A model generated the notes under the pieces. The model had not been told where the DNA came from and did not search any database. It saw only the letters and a program-made list of their open reading frames with translations. Below, one piece after another: positions 12,770 through 24,450 of a stretch of DNA of 64,000 bases. Positions within the stretch are counted from its first letter, which is position 1; each line of letters starts with the position of its first letter. Origin of the DNA: Epiperipatus broadwayi (Eukaryota; Onychophora; Udeonychophora; Euonychophora; Peripatidae). The translations under genes and the position numbers were made by a program. The stretch lies in NCBI GenBank assembly GCA_028023455.1, contig JAQFVV010012447.1, positions 122,001 to 186,000 on the forward strand, in the 5' to 3' direction.

Positions 12770-12796
12770 TTTCAACTGTATAGCAGTTTTCCTCAG
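12770..12796 (-). ncRNA. Degenerate hammerhead-like core (minus strand)
   Basis: On the minus strand: CTGAGGA (one change from the conserved CTGATGA), then AACTG-CTATA-CAGTT, then GAAA. The geometry equals that of the cores at 7987 and 46357. The changed core base should abolish cleavage. No PLE coding sequence is recognisable within several hundred bases, so it may be a solo terminal-repeat relic or chance. Confidence 0.35.
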
Positions 12797-13194
12797 CTGT
12801 AAATACACGATACATTTAAATACCAATGTCAGTACAATACATTACTCAATTATATATAAAAAATATTAAATTTATTTAATTAAAATGTGGTTTTTATATT
12901 ATTTTGATAGTGCTTAAACATTAAATTTTAATTATATTGAAATTTAAATTTAATCCATTTTCTAGGCCTCATATGTACTTGTATCTTTAGAATATATGCT
13001 CTCTATAATTATCACATAATTTTTAAAAATATTTCTATAATTATCATTCATACCTTTTCCATATCAACTAAATTCTCACTATATATATATATATATTGCA
13101 ACAGTAATATCTATACAACTCATGCAACATTAAAATGTAATGATTCCCATTAAGTATGACAAACACTGTGGTAATGATGATCAAAATGTTATTT

Positions 13195-13372
13195 GCACTT
13201 GGATTAAGATCTAGGTGCAGTGCTCTCAGATCCAAGGCTCCTTACTGACGAAGGTCACAAGCCAGAAACTAGTCTGGATTGGATGAGTAGGCACTAGATG
13301 GGGATTTTATGCACAAGCCTTCTGACATCCATTGATTACTCTAGCTTGCTGTGTGTGACAATACTTATAGTG
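13195..13372 (+). repeat. Dispersed repeat family D (about 180 bp)
   Basis: Starts near GATCTAGGTGCAGTGCTCTC and includes AGATCCAAGGCTCC, GAAACTAGTCTGG, GATGAGTAGGCACT and TTGATTACTCTAGCTTGC. Close relatives lie at 43700-43870 and, as inverted pairs, at 50475-50770 and 51150-51640; only the 3' end occurs at 41043-41110. Non-coding and unclassified; it resembles no transposon class I can name. Confidence 0.7.
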
Positions 13373-13769
13373 AGTTTTGCCTGTTTTTACTCCAATAGTA
13401 TTTTTTATTTCGTTTAAGGTCCAATTTAAATTAATCTTAGACACCACTAACTTTATTGAAAGATTATATCTGGATGAATTATCTCTGAACATCATCATCT
13501 CAAAATCATAAATAAATAAAATGTAAAATGTTGAAATTAACACACATTAAATTTAAACGAAGTTATGAATATACAGAAGTCATTAGTGATATTAGTTCTA
13601 AAGCCTTATATTCAAATATAAAAGAAAAATCTTACACATATACTTTAACCACGATTTTTATGATGCGATGAAAATTGTAAGTATCTGTCTGTATGTGTAT
13701 TGTTTTCTAAAAACTGTAAAATGATAGATTATTTTGTTTTCTTGTGACGAGTACATCAATAAAAAAGGA

Positions 13770-14640
13770 AGTTTACCTTCAGACTCTGTCTTCATTATAA
13801 ATTTAATATGAGGATGAATATTATTTAAATGTGAGACAAAATCATATCTGAGCCAAATAAGAGGTTTGAAAAGTGCTTATTCTAAAACACGAGTTTCCAT
13901 ATTTTCCATCTATATTTTCCATAAATAAATCAACTATTTATTACCCCTAAGGTAGAGAGCTCATTGAAATACCAAAAGTTTGTTTGTAATGTTGTCCATT
14001 GTATACGAAATCCGTATTTGAAAGAATGTTTAGCTGAAGCAATAATATGACCGACAAATTGCAGAGTTGAGAAAACATTTACAGATTCGTCAATTGGAAC
14101 ATTTGTAAACAAAGAAACAACATCGAAGCTGACGAGAATATCATTTTTATTAATTTTTAAATCTTTTAAAAGAGAAATAAAATGTATAGAGTTTTTAATT
14201 TGAAATCAGATAAATTTCTAGCTGAAGTGTGTGTGGGAGTTCCTATTGTACTTACTATTGGTAGAAGGGGGGGGGGGTTCTGCTTTATGTAATTTGAGAA
14301 TTCATATTTTGGACAGACAGGATTTTTCAGGAGGAATTATTTATTTTTTACATCTTTTTCAGTTGGTGGTATATTAATAATTGCTTTAGTTGTTGTTTTT
14401 TTTTTTTTTAAATAAGTGATACTTTTTTGATTTTTTATAAATTTTATTATTTAATAAAGCTAGGATTTTATTATTGTATATGTGACGTTTCACAACAGCA
14501 GTAGCGTTACCTTTATCTGTCGGAAGTATAACAACCGACTTGTCCGATTTTATGTTATTTAAAAGCCTGTCATTTTTTCTTTGAAATATTATTTTTAGGA
14601 AGTTTAGTTTTTGTTAAAAAACATTACAAATGTTTGCTTT
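13770..14640 (-). pseudogene. PLE reverse-transcriptase relic, minus-strand arm
   Basis: On the minus strand it reads, with interruptions, KTKLPKNN, LPTDKGNATAVV, IGTPTH (equivalent of GKPT), VSFDVVSLFTNVPIDES and NNIHPHIKF. These are PLE RT motifs in order. The best frame (13930-14112) keeps FTNVPIDES. It lacks the YxDD region and GIY-YIG nuclease. It meets the plus-strand copy at about 14640 head to head, forming a large inverted repeat. Confidence 0.75.
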
Positions 14641-16070
14641 TATTATATCAGTTATTGAAGAATGTATAAAAATACTACTTATTTAGAAAAAATAACTAAA
14701 GCAGTTATTAATAAATCACCATTTTAAAAAAGTATAAAAAAATAAAATAATTCCTCGTGAAAAATCTTATGTCTGTCCAAAATTCTATAGACTCCCAAAA
14801 ATTCATAAAGCAAATATCCCCATCTGACTTCTAGTAAATGCAATAGGAAAACCAACAATTTCATCTATTAAATTATATATTAAAAACTGTATATTTTATT
14901 TCTCTTAAAAAATTTAAATATTAATATAAATGATATTCTCGATGTTGTTTCTTTGTTTATAAATGTTCAAATTGAGGCTTTAAATGTAATTTCTTAAAGC
15001 TGAAATTTGCCTGACCATATTATTGCTTTAGCTAAACATTGTCTTTCAAATTCCTGTTTCGTATACAATGAACAATATTACAAATTTTTGGTACTCCAAT
15101 GAGCTCATCTATGTCAGGAGTAATAGCTAATTTATTTATGGAAAATATAAAAACACTTGCTTTAGAATCAGCACCTTTAAAATCTCTTTTTTAGTTCAGA
15201 TATATAGATGATACATTTATCGTAAGGCAACATAGTAAAAATAAATTAAATGAGTTTTTCTCATATTTAAATAATATCCATCCTTATATTAAATTTATAA
15301 TGTAGCCTAATGGAAAACTTCCTTTTCTTGATGTACTCATAATCAGGAAACAAAATAATCTAACATTTTTAGATTTTAGAAAAAATGTACACTCAGATAG
15401 ATACCTACAATTTTCACATATCATCATCCAACTCAGATTTTTTCTGTAACCAAAGCTCTTTTCTGTAGAGCAATTAATCTTTCAGATAAATCGCATCTCA
15501 ACTAAGAAATAAATGGTGATCATGTGATGTTTATTGGCTTAAAGAAATAAATCATATAAACTGTGTTTTAATAGCTAATGGTTATAATAATAAAATTTAT
15601 TCACCAAGCTTTAATTCAAGCCCAAAATAATCAAAATAAAACAAAAAGAAACAACTATTAGAATTTATGTTCCTTACATAAAAGGAACTACAAACAGTGT
15701 TTGACATATGCTAAAATGCTATAATATAAAAACAGCACTTATTACTTATCAAAAAATTAATAACATCATAACCATGCCTAAAGACTCAAACCCTCTTGAG
15801 GCTCATGAAGTTTATGAAATTTCATGAGACATTTTGAAGCCTCTTATGTAGTTATCAGCAATAATTGCATCAGTGCTAGAAGAGATTAGCAGTTAAACAA
15901 CAATTATCAGCCACAGCATTCTCACTCCATGCTATGGATTCAGGTCACAATATTGATTTCTTTAATACCAGGATCTTATCCAGATGTGGAAGATCAGAGA
16001 AGTCACTGAGTTATTAAAAAGAACAAATTGTATCAATAAACATGATGACACATGCAAACTTCCTTAGATT
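14640..16070 (+). pseudogene. PLE (RT plus decayed GIY-YIG), plus-strand arm
   Basis: Shifting frames give FYRLPKIHKANIPI and IGKPTISS (fingers), an MSSMSG-like stretch with an intervening frameshift (15090-15125), QIYR.YIYRK (decayed YxDD region), NNIHPYIKF, KLPFLDVLIIR and, in the nuclease part, YIKGTTNSV and PKDSNPLEAHEVYE, ending near 16065. Every segment is interrupted by stops or frameshifts. The RT and C-terminal order is that of Penelope-like elements. The two arms probably derive from one insertion with an inverted partial copy, or from two insertions. Confidence 0.75.
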
Positions 16071-16162
16071 TGAAATAAATTTTTTTAAAAACATATTACA
16101 ATTTCTGACTTTTATTTTGGCAATTTTATATATCTTTTTTTCTTTTGGTGGAACTTTTTTTT

Positions 16163-16255
16163 CCTCATGTGTCATAATATCAGCTGGGAAGTGAACCTGC
16201 TAACCCGGATAACTGCTTGTAAGGCAGCTGCTGACCTTTCGACCACCAATCAGTG
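16163..16255 (-). repeat. tRNA-derived SINE, family A
   Basis: The minus strand carries GGTGGTCGAAAGGTCAGCAG, an anticodon-arm-like CTGCCTTACAAGCAG, then a B-box-like GGTTCACTTCCC and CTGATATTATGAC. It matches the copy at 55548-55649 along its length. The T-rich run on the plus strand just upstream (16125-16162) corresponds to the A-rich tail. Confidence 0.75.
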
Positions 16256-17960
16256 TTCACAGAACCTATACAACTATCTTTAAAATATTCTATTTCTCAC
16301 CCAGTTGATGGCTTGCATAATGAAGCTGAAGTATCAATATATTAATTATAAAATTTTTCAAAATAGTCTGGAAATACTTGCAAAGTAATGCATTTTAACA
16401 CTTCTCCCATTTTTTACTCCCCAGTTCTAAGTCCACAAAAATATGAGACATTTCTTTTATTCATGAGATTTAAAAAAAATGGCATGAAGTGAGATTGAGT
16501 GAATATAGCTGATAGATAAGCTGTATCATATAGAATTTAATTACAATTTTTTCACACTCAAGGCCTTGAGATATGGCACTCTGTGTGAGTGGAGTTTGAA
16601 CTCTTTCCTTTGTCACAAAACAGGATGTTTACATGTTATCACATGACTTGCAGATAAAATGCTTGCCCCTTATGAACTAAATATGAGAGGCAAATGCTGT
16701 TTGCATCAAAAAAAGGTCAGCATTATTTTGACTTCGAACTTCATTTGCAATGCTTTTTAGAGATGTGTGAATTTAACATCTCAATTAAACCATTCAGAAA
16801 TTTGTGTTTTATGAGATCAGCTTTCTCGTAATCTGTTTCAAGCATTACAACTTTTTTCTTGTCATTTTCGGTAAACGAAAACTGAATTTCACATTTCCAA
16901 ACTTTTCACTATTATAAAAAAATTGACAAAAATGCAAAATGTACTTTACAAACAATGTGTTACCTGGCTCCACAATTTCTTACAGCAATGTTATTTGACT
17001 GATTGATGCAAAAAGTGTCCCTGCAAGAAGTATGTAACATCTGAAGCATATATTACATCAGGTACACAAACCAGAAAATTATTAAAGACAGCTAAATAAA
17101 ATAATACATTGATTTGTAAATATTAAAGGTTTCCATATTACATATATATGCATGACACTTAGTTATATTGATTAAAGAAATAAGAGAAAATGGTTTATAG
17201 ATTTAATAAAACTGTGAAATATTTTATATTATGTAAAAATGTATTATGTAAAATTAAAACTAGTTAAATTATAATCTATGTAATGAAAGGGAGGAAGGAG
17301 AAAATAGCTACTTTATTTAAATTTAATATACACACCCTAAGGAAATGCATAGTATTAAGAAAAATTTGTTCCATATTTTACACCCTTACAGATTTGCCTT
17401 CTGGAAAAGGCTTACAAAATAAGTTACATTTTTCTTATGATAAATTCAATGGTAAATTCAAATACTTTATTGAAAATTATATAAAAGTAAAATTGGTTAA
17501 ACTAGAAAAAGAATTTTGGAGTTCAGTTATAATGTTTTTTTCTTTTTTTTCTTTATTTCCCTCTTCCTAAATGAAAGATATTTATAATTATTTGTAAAAT
17601 AACTATTTGAATGTAAAAAAAAAACAAAAACAAAACATATTTTGTATAAATTGAAGCTAGAATTTGAATTTGAGTTAAAGATGTTTTGGAAAACATTCCA
17701 ATATAAACTAATACAGTGTTAATTAATTTGTCCAGTGTGATAAACATGTTTATCAGGGGGGAAATAGATAAATAAATACCATTAAAGACTTAGAATGATG
17801 GAATATGATATTCTCGCTATAAAGCAAATGGATAAATACATCTGAAAACAACAGTAGTTTTTAAATCTTGAATCTGATATGACAGCAGTGCATTTGATTC
17901 TAGGAAGAGAGGAGAAAAAATGCCAATAAACAAGTTCATTTGTGTTACTAGAAAAAAGCT
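16256..17960. other. Intron sequence, no gene recognised
   Basis: A/T-rich sequence without recognisable protein similarity or clear repeat structure. Open frames at 17283-17570 and 17553-17747 are low-complexity (K/F/I-rich) and lie on both strands over the same bases, as expected for chance frames. Confidence 0.5.
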
Positions 17961-18630
17961 GAAAGAAGTTAACATCGAAACTGCTGAGAATATTGTATTT
18001 ATATATTGGATTATTTCCATCATCTAATATGAGTATTGAATGTGTTTACAAAAATTTAACTTTATTTAAATATTCCAAATACATTCAACTGTTAGTAATA
18101 ACACACAGGTTAGTATATGCACAATGTTTCAAAAGGTATTATTCTTCCCTCTTTTCAGGTATTGCTTGTCTGACTAGTGACAATATTAGCATAGGAATTG
18201 AATCTGTAACCTTAGATTCTTGATTATTGAATTTTAAGGTGATGCTCTAAACTGACAGGGTGGCTCTGTTGGTTAGAGTATTACCTTAAAATTCAATATT
18301 CAAGAATCTAAGAATCCAGGTTCGATTCCCATGCTAGTACTATCACTGGTGAGGTCAGCAACACTTGAAGATGAGGAGACAATAATACTGCTCAAAATGT
18401 TGTGCACACACTAATCTATGTGCACTTACTAACAATTGAAAGTATTTGGAATATTTAAATAACGTTAAATTTCTCCAAAGACATTCAATACTTATATTAG
18501 ATAATAGAAATTGTCCAACACATAAATACAACTAAAAGACCATCATCATAAACCTTCAGGAAAACAACGACGAGAATATTATTTCTATCAATTTTTTAAC
18601 AGAAAAATAAAATGTATAGAATTTTTTTTT
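17960..18630 (-). pseudogene. PLE RT relic (minus strand) split by palindromic insertion
   Basis: Bases 17965-18003 (AACATCGAAACTGCTGAGAA) and 18560-18630 (ACGACGAGAATATTATTTCT, then AAATAAAATGTATAGAA) each match neighbouring parts of the minus-strand PLE at 14100-14190. The palindrome 18007-18518 and a short tail separate them. The repeated GAGAATATT...TTAT block on each side may be its target duplication. Very short and decayed. Confidence 0.5.
18007..18518. repeat. Palindrome of two head-to-head tRNA-like SINEs
   Basis: Left arm 18007-18250 and right arm 18273-18518 are imperfect reverse complements along about 245 bases around a 22-base spacer. The right arm has an A-box-like GTGGCTCTGTTGGTTAGAG (18260) and a perfect B-box GGTTCGATTCC (18319); the left arm has a degenerate reverse B-box (GGAATTGAATC, 18194). 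This is either an inverted SINE pair or a foldback element that captured a tRNA-like promoter. Confidence 0.75.
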
Positions 18631-18649
18631 TATGTACAATTTAATAGAT

Positions 18650-20370
18650 GAAATTTCAATTTTAGACACAAGTTTTCATTTTCAAAATCGTCTTCCCGAA
18701 TGCCATTTGATTTGAACAAATTATTTGTAATGTTGAATTAGATCTTAACATATTAGGTTCTTCAACAGCTGATATAGCCAAAGTCGAGAATTATAATATT
18801 CTTAAAAAAACTAAACTTCCTAAAAATAATATCTCAAAAAAAAAAAAGGAAAAGAAAGAAAGGCAGGCTCTGAAAAACATAAAATCACACAATTATTATA
18901 TTTCCGGCAGATAAAGGTAACATTACTGTGGTCAAGAATCGTGACATGTACAATAATAAAATCCTAGCATTACTTTATGATCACATTTATAAAAAAATCA
19001 AACCGCGACCACAATACTTATTTAAAAATAAAATAAAAATTACAGCTATTATTGCAAATCAACAAGCGGAAAAGACAAAAAAAAAAACAACAAATAAAAT
19101 CATTCCTCATGAAAGTCTTGGGTCTGTCCAAAATTCTAGAGACTTCTAAAAATACACAACACATATACTCCCGTCATACAATAATGAGATTAACAGGATC
19201 TCACATTCACGTTTTAGCAAGGTATTTATTTGATCACATATAAAAGCTATATATATATATTACTTTTCTATTGAAAAATTTAAAAAATTGAAGCATAATA
19301 TTTTCATCCGCTTCGATATTACTTCTTTATTTACAAACATTCTAATTAACGAAACTTTAAATATCTTTTCACAACAGTGCAATTTATGATACTATATTAT
19401 TGCATTAACTAAACGTTGCCTTTCAACAACTTATTTCGTGCACAGTGGACAATATTATAAACAGATTTTCAGTATTCCAATGGGCTGATCCATTTCAGGG
19501 GCTTTAGCAGGTTTATAATAGAAATTCGTAAATCTTCTTGTTTGGCTCAGATGTATAGATGTCACGCTTATTCTCTAGCAACATGATAAAAATAAATTAT
19601 ATGATTTTCTCATTCTCACGTTAAATTTACAATAAATACAAACTGATGACAAACTTGCCTTTCTTGATGTACTCATCAACCAGAAAGAGAATAATCTTTT
19701 TCTGTTTTCAGAAAAATACCCACAGACAGATGTTTACAATTTTCATCTCATCATGATTCAGCTCAAATCTTTTCAGTAGCCAAATTACTTTATTAGGACA
19801 ATTAACCTTTCAAATAAAGTCATATTTGGAAAAAGTAAATTATGTAAGTAATGTCTTATTAGCCAATAGTTATAACAGTGGTACATCAAGCCATAATTCA
19901 AGTCCTAAACAATCAAAAAATAAATAAATAATGGAGTTTGTATTCCTTATACAAAAGGAACAATAGACAATGTTGGACATATTATAAAACAGTATAATAT
20001 AAAAACAGCATATATTACCAAAAAATTAATAACATTCTATTCAAGTCTAAAGGCTCAATCCTCTTAAAGTCCATGAAGTTTATAAAATTTCAGATGTCTG
20101 TAGAGCTTTTTATATTGATATGATCAGCAATCACATCAATTCTAAAAGAGATGAATGTGTTAACACAGCTAAACAGCACTAATCAGCACCAACACTCTCA
20201 CTCCATGCTATGATTACATGCCATAGCTTTAATTTCTCTAAAACCAGAATCCTAACCAGATGCAACATTCTTTAACAATGTAAATTCAAAGAAGCAATTG
20301 AAATCCTTAAAAGGCCAGATTGTAGTAATAAATGTGAAGATATATATAAAATACCTTCTATTTGGAATTT
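18650..20370 (+). pseudogene. PLE (RT and GIY-YIG region), interrupted
   Basis: Order on the plus strand: an N-terminal ALKNIKSHNY block, FPADKGNITVVKNRDMYNNK (18900-18960), RFDITSLFTNILINET (about 19305), YFVHSGQYYKQIFSIPMG (about 19430), a decayed YxDD region, KLAFLDVLINQKENN (about 19650), and C-terminal KTRILTRCN and IEILKRPDCSNKCED ending near 20360. ADKG, S-L-F-T-N and G-Q-Y-Y-K-Q-I are characteristic PLE RT motifs. Stops and frameshifts prevent a full product. The N-terminal part follows the minus-strand relic head to head, as at 14640. Confidence 0.8.
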
Positions 20371-20391
20371 TTTTTAAAAAAAACCATTAAT

Positions 20392-21240
20392 ATATAGGGT
20401 GTATGAGCACAGACTTTCACACGACCCACCACTTTCCACACTATCTCATAACACTGATACACTTGAACACATATGTCAAAAAGATAAATAATCACCAATA
20501 TACATATTTCATGCTAAACCAGCAATCATCAGTTGGTCCAGATTACCATCTCTACACATATATGCTATAAGTGCTCAGATATATATTAAGATAGCCAATC
20601 TTCATACTTTAATGGACAGGCTTCAATCTATTCCACACTCCAACTCTTCAACCATCCATCCAATTGAAAATCTGATGATGGAATGATCAAAGGCCACCCT
20701 AATGCCGAGGTTCTTGTCACACCCATGTTGACCTAAGGTCAATCTGATCCCTCATGTACAGGACATAATCTATTTAATACATATACAAGGGATAGGCAGA
20801 CATCTCCACTATGTAATAACAAACAGGCTTATTATATACCTGTGTCTATATATGTAATATATAGGGTATATGAGCACAGACTTTCAAATGACCCACCATT
20901 CTTCACACTATCTCATAACACTGATACACATGAACACATATATGTCAAAAAGAGATACAATCACCAATATATGTATTTCATGATAAACCAGCAATCATCA
21001 GTTGGTCCAGATTACCATTCTCTACACATTTGCTATAAGTGCTCAAATATATATTAAGATAGCCAATTTTCATATTTTAATTGACAGGCTTCAATCTACT
21101 CCACACTCCCAACTCTTCAACCATCCATCCAATTGAAAATCTGATGATGGAATGCTCAAAGGCTACCCTGAGGCCGAGATTATAAGTGGAGTACATCCTG
21201 TACATGAGGGGTCAGATTGACCTTAAGTCAATATGGGTGT
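20392..21240 (+). repeat. Two tandem copies of a dispersed 0.4 kb repeat (family E)
   Basis: The block beginning ATATAGGG at about 20392 recurs from about 20859 (offset about 467 bases): GAGCACAGACTTTCA, CACACTATCTCATAACACTG, CAGCAATCATCAGTTGGTCC and TCTGATGATGGAATG occur in both. The second copy ends near 21240. Related copies form the insertion at 54850-55467. Non-coding; the family is unknown to me. Confidence 0.8.
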
Positions 21241-23382
21241 GACCCTGTCATTTACATCATGATATTTTTGATTTGACAAAATAATAAAAGTTATTAAAAA
21301 TATCCTTTTCCTAAGTAATTTCTTGTTGAATATACATAAAATTCGCACATACGTGTGTATATATAAAAAGCAACATTAATCAGTTATTAAATTCTTTCAT
21401 AAAAAGTTTTCTTTTTCCTTTTTTTAAAAAATAAAATCAGTCTTGACAGGATTACTGTTGATTTATTGATTAGAAATATCTTTAAATTTAAAAATATTAT
21501 TCTTGTTTATTAAAATATAATACTTTTCACAATTAACTCCATGTTGAAATAATATAAATGTCACCTGTTCTTTTTATTGATTGAAGTTTTTTTTTTAATA
21601 GGCCACTCTTAATTATAATCTCTTTAAACCTAAAATACAGATTTTTTTTTAAAATGGAATGCTCAATGATTTAATTCATTCTTAGATTTTTTTAATCCAA
21701 GCTAAATTATTTACTCGTTTCACTTTTTTTTAAAAAAATATAGATTTTAAAGAAATACTTAAAATAACTCACCAGCTATACTTCATGTATATAAGTTAAT
21801 TTGTGCTTCTTTGCACATAGATACATCAGCATACATATTAATTCTTCAGCAAGCTGAGATTCTCTTGGAAAATGTCATCATTGGTAAAAGTATAATCAGC
21901 TGAGTGTTGGTCTGCAATGATCTCCCTTCTGTCTAGGATTTGATAGACTTAATGCTAAAAAGCTGTTTTTGTCTACATTTGTGCAGGCTAATTGATTCAT
22001 TGGAAGTTAACTCTGGTCTCGTGAATCAAAACTTCTCCATAGTGAACTATAGAGCAACTGCTGACATATCCCTTTATCTTCCTTTAGATCTTCATGGGAG
22101 CTTTGTATATCTCTCCAAACATGAACTCTGCTAGTCAACTATTCTGGCCAGCTAATTACTGCCAACTGTCTCTCAAAAAAATTACTAGCCAAACTATTCT
22201 AATATTTTTATCAATCCTTTTATATAGTCAGCTGGAGTGACAAAAATACATTAATTAAAAAACTATTGTTTTCTTATCTTGATTAAAAACAATTTTAATC
22301 CTTTTGAAATCAACTTTGAATTTTATCAAAGTATGATCTACAAAGATGTCTAACTAAATAGTGAAATGTATATAAGCATTAATTAGAAGATTTCAAAAAT
22401 CAACCATGCTTGTTTTTAATTTCAAAATCAGAATTCAATAAAAATATTTATTTAGATCTTTTTAAATATTTATTTATAACAAAATTTTATTTTCAATTCA
22501 AAATTATTTAATCTTTTATTGTGATTTTATTTTGTTCCAGGAAATGTAGAAATATCTACAAAATTTTTGTCTGTGTTTATTTTTATTTTTCCTTTCAACT
22601 TTATATATATATATATATGCATACATACTATATTATAATACATATATACAAAGACATACATTATTGTTTTAGTTGAACATTGCAGCTTTAATCATCTATA
22701 ATGCAAAATACATTTTACAGGTATTGAGGAGTAGACTATTTGTGGAAGTTTTTATGGCTTTCCATTTTACTTTTTCTCTATGAATATCTACAAACTCATT
22801 TACTGACTGATATTGAATCTCTAAAAGATCTAATGACTCAATTATAGTGTATCTGCATGGTATGTATATGACTTGGTTCAAATTTGAGTTGAATAAAATT
22901 AAAAAATTTTTTCAACATGTTTGTGATTTATTTTCAGGTAGTCAATCTATAAGGAATTTAATTAATCATTTAACTCTGGCCAGAAAATAGATATTGAACT
23001 ATAAGTAATTAAAGGAACAGCAATGTTAAAACTGTTGAAATATTCATGAAACTGGGAAGTCTGATATAGAATATTGCTTTTTTATCATTATTCCTCTTAT
23101 ATAAGAAAATGTTAGTTATTTTTTTCTGCAATTGGAGTTTTGAAGCTGGTTCTATATTTTTATCTATTGAATGTTCAATTGGTAGCTATAGGTAGATATC
23201 TGTAAAATAATTTTAAGGTTATACAAAAAAATTTCCAGTTTGCAAATATTCTACAACTCATACTACAAGTTTCATAAATGGTTTTCAACTTATTAAAAAT
23301 ATATAGTGAATATATGTCAAATAATATTAATTTTAAATTGTTGAAAAATTCTTTGTTATTTATTTTGATTTTTTTTTATTAG
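21240..23382. other. 3' end of 12.5 kb intron, no gene recognised
   Basis: The intron runs 10875-23382 and joins phase 2 to phase 2. This last 2.1 kb contains a somewhat less A/T-rich piece (about 21830-22190) with a 64-codon open frame but no recognisable domain, and a (TA)n tract near 22602-22618. The T-rich tract before TTAG at 23379-23382 is the acceptor. Confidence 0.6.
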
Positions 23383-23615
23383 GGAAGATATTGTTAAAAT
23401 TCAATACATGGTGAATCGATCTGCAGATAGTGGGATTAATCGAAGTCCACACTACCAATTACTTTTAAACTTTTTACAGCAGGAAGGATATGCTTTATGT
23501 GATTGCTTACCATTATCTGTTCATAGATTGTATGTTGAAGAAAGGCCTGATGGCTTGATATATGAAGCTGATATGGTGAATGCAATATCCAAATCATGGA
23601 TTAAAGAAAATAATG
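23383..23615 (+). CDS. Exon 3: ectodomain module 2, KIAA1549-like
   Basis: The acceptor ends TTATTAG and the donor is GTAAAT at 23616. Phase 2 in, phase 1 out, the same as exons 1 and 5. With the two bases from exon 2 it continues W-EDIVKIQYMVNRS and ends AISKSWIKENN. Conserved points shared with module 1 are the hydrophobic strand (VKIQYMV), the LLLNFLQQEGY helix, ALCDCLPL, and a helix ending in W at the same distance. An N-R-S sequon is present. The 73-codon open frame from 23408 covers most of it but starts at an internal methionine and reads on into the intron. Confidence 0.85.
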
Positions 23616-23768
23616 GTAAATCAAGTTAAATTTATTTTAGACTGGAATTTATTCATTATATAATAAATAGTAAACTTCTCTACTTATACACTTATTTCCA
23701 AGCAAATATTTTTTTACAATACTTTTATGTTAATAATTTTGACTAGACATTTTTGATGTGATTTTTAG

Positions 23769-23835
23769 ATATTGCATCTTACGTGTGGAAAGTGGATATA
23801 GTAAAAATAAATGGAGGATTGGTATATGATGAAAG
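23769..23835 (+). CDS. Exon 4: 67-base linker exon
   Basis: A small exon between TTTTTAG (23768) and GTAAGT (23836), phase 1 to phase 2. It codes for D-IASYVWKVDIVKINGG-LVYDE. The introns on both sides are short (153 and 137 bases), and the reading frame is preserved only if this exon is included. The WKVDIVKI strand matches WEDIVKIQ in exon 3 and SYITIMIITV in exon 6. Exon 6 has exactly the same length and phases. Confidence 0.85.
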
Positions 23836-23972
23836 GTAAGTTTATAATATCACCAACAATAAAATTTAATCTACATTGATTCTTATATGGCAAATATTAA
23901 ATTTTGTAATTTATTAATTATGATCACTTTGAAGTAGAATTTGCAAGGAGAAATGGTATTTATCTATTATAG

Positions 23973-24208
23973 CAAAATTCTCCGTATTACATATGTTTTG
24001 ACAATGGATGGACTAGAGGCAGATTTTCTTCATGTTATTATGCCAAAAAAATCAACATTACAATTAATAATGGAAGGAATTGGTCACCCTCTTTGTAACT
24101 GTACTCCCTATATCCCTGATGATTACTTTGCTAGATATGTCAATAGCAGTGTTATCAGTCATATTATTAGAGCAACCCACTATGCTTGGTATCAAGTCAA
24201 TCAGGAGA
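23973..24208 (+). CDS. Exon 5: ectodomain module 3, KIAA1549-like
   Basis: The acceptor is CTATTATAG and the donor GTAAGT at 24209. Phase 2 in, phase 1 out. The frame reads KILRITYVLTMDG, a loop, LQLIMEGIGHPLCNCTPY, a Y-rich stretch with the sequon NSS, and a C-terminal helix RATHYAWYQVNQE. It aligns by eye with modules 1 and 2: strand, GxPLCxC, and AW near the end. The open frame from 23941 includes 32 intronic bases, so its first methionine is not the start. Confidence 0.85.
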
Positions 24209-24290
24209 GTAAGTAGCATTCTTATTACACACAACTGCATACAAGTGAGTAAACATTGTTTTTTAAATCTTCAGTGTGTGTGTATATATA

Positions 24291-24450
24291 TATAATTGAA
24301 ATAATAAATTTAACGATTTACAAACTATTATAAACAATCCTTAAATCCGCAGTTGAGGCAGGTTTAAGAAATTAACCGAAAGTACTTCTGCGGATTTAAG
24401 GATTGTTTATAATAGTTTGTAAACCGGTAAATTTATTATTTCAATTATAA
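24291..24450. repeat. Foldback MITE-like hairpin element
   Basis: Arms 24291-24352 and 24388-24450 are near-perfect reverse complements over about 62 bases (ACAAACTATTATAAACAATC, then CTTAAATCCGCAG), with a 35-base loop. The left end abuts a (TA)n run. The element lies 82 bases downstream of exon 5. No coding capacity. A transcript would form a long stable hairpin. Confidence 0.9.

Noticed and set aside
21940-22134. 64-codon open frame in a less A/T-rich patch
   Set aside because: No recognisable domain, no splice context and no counterpart elsewhere.
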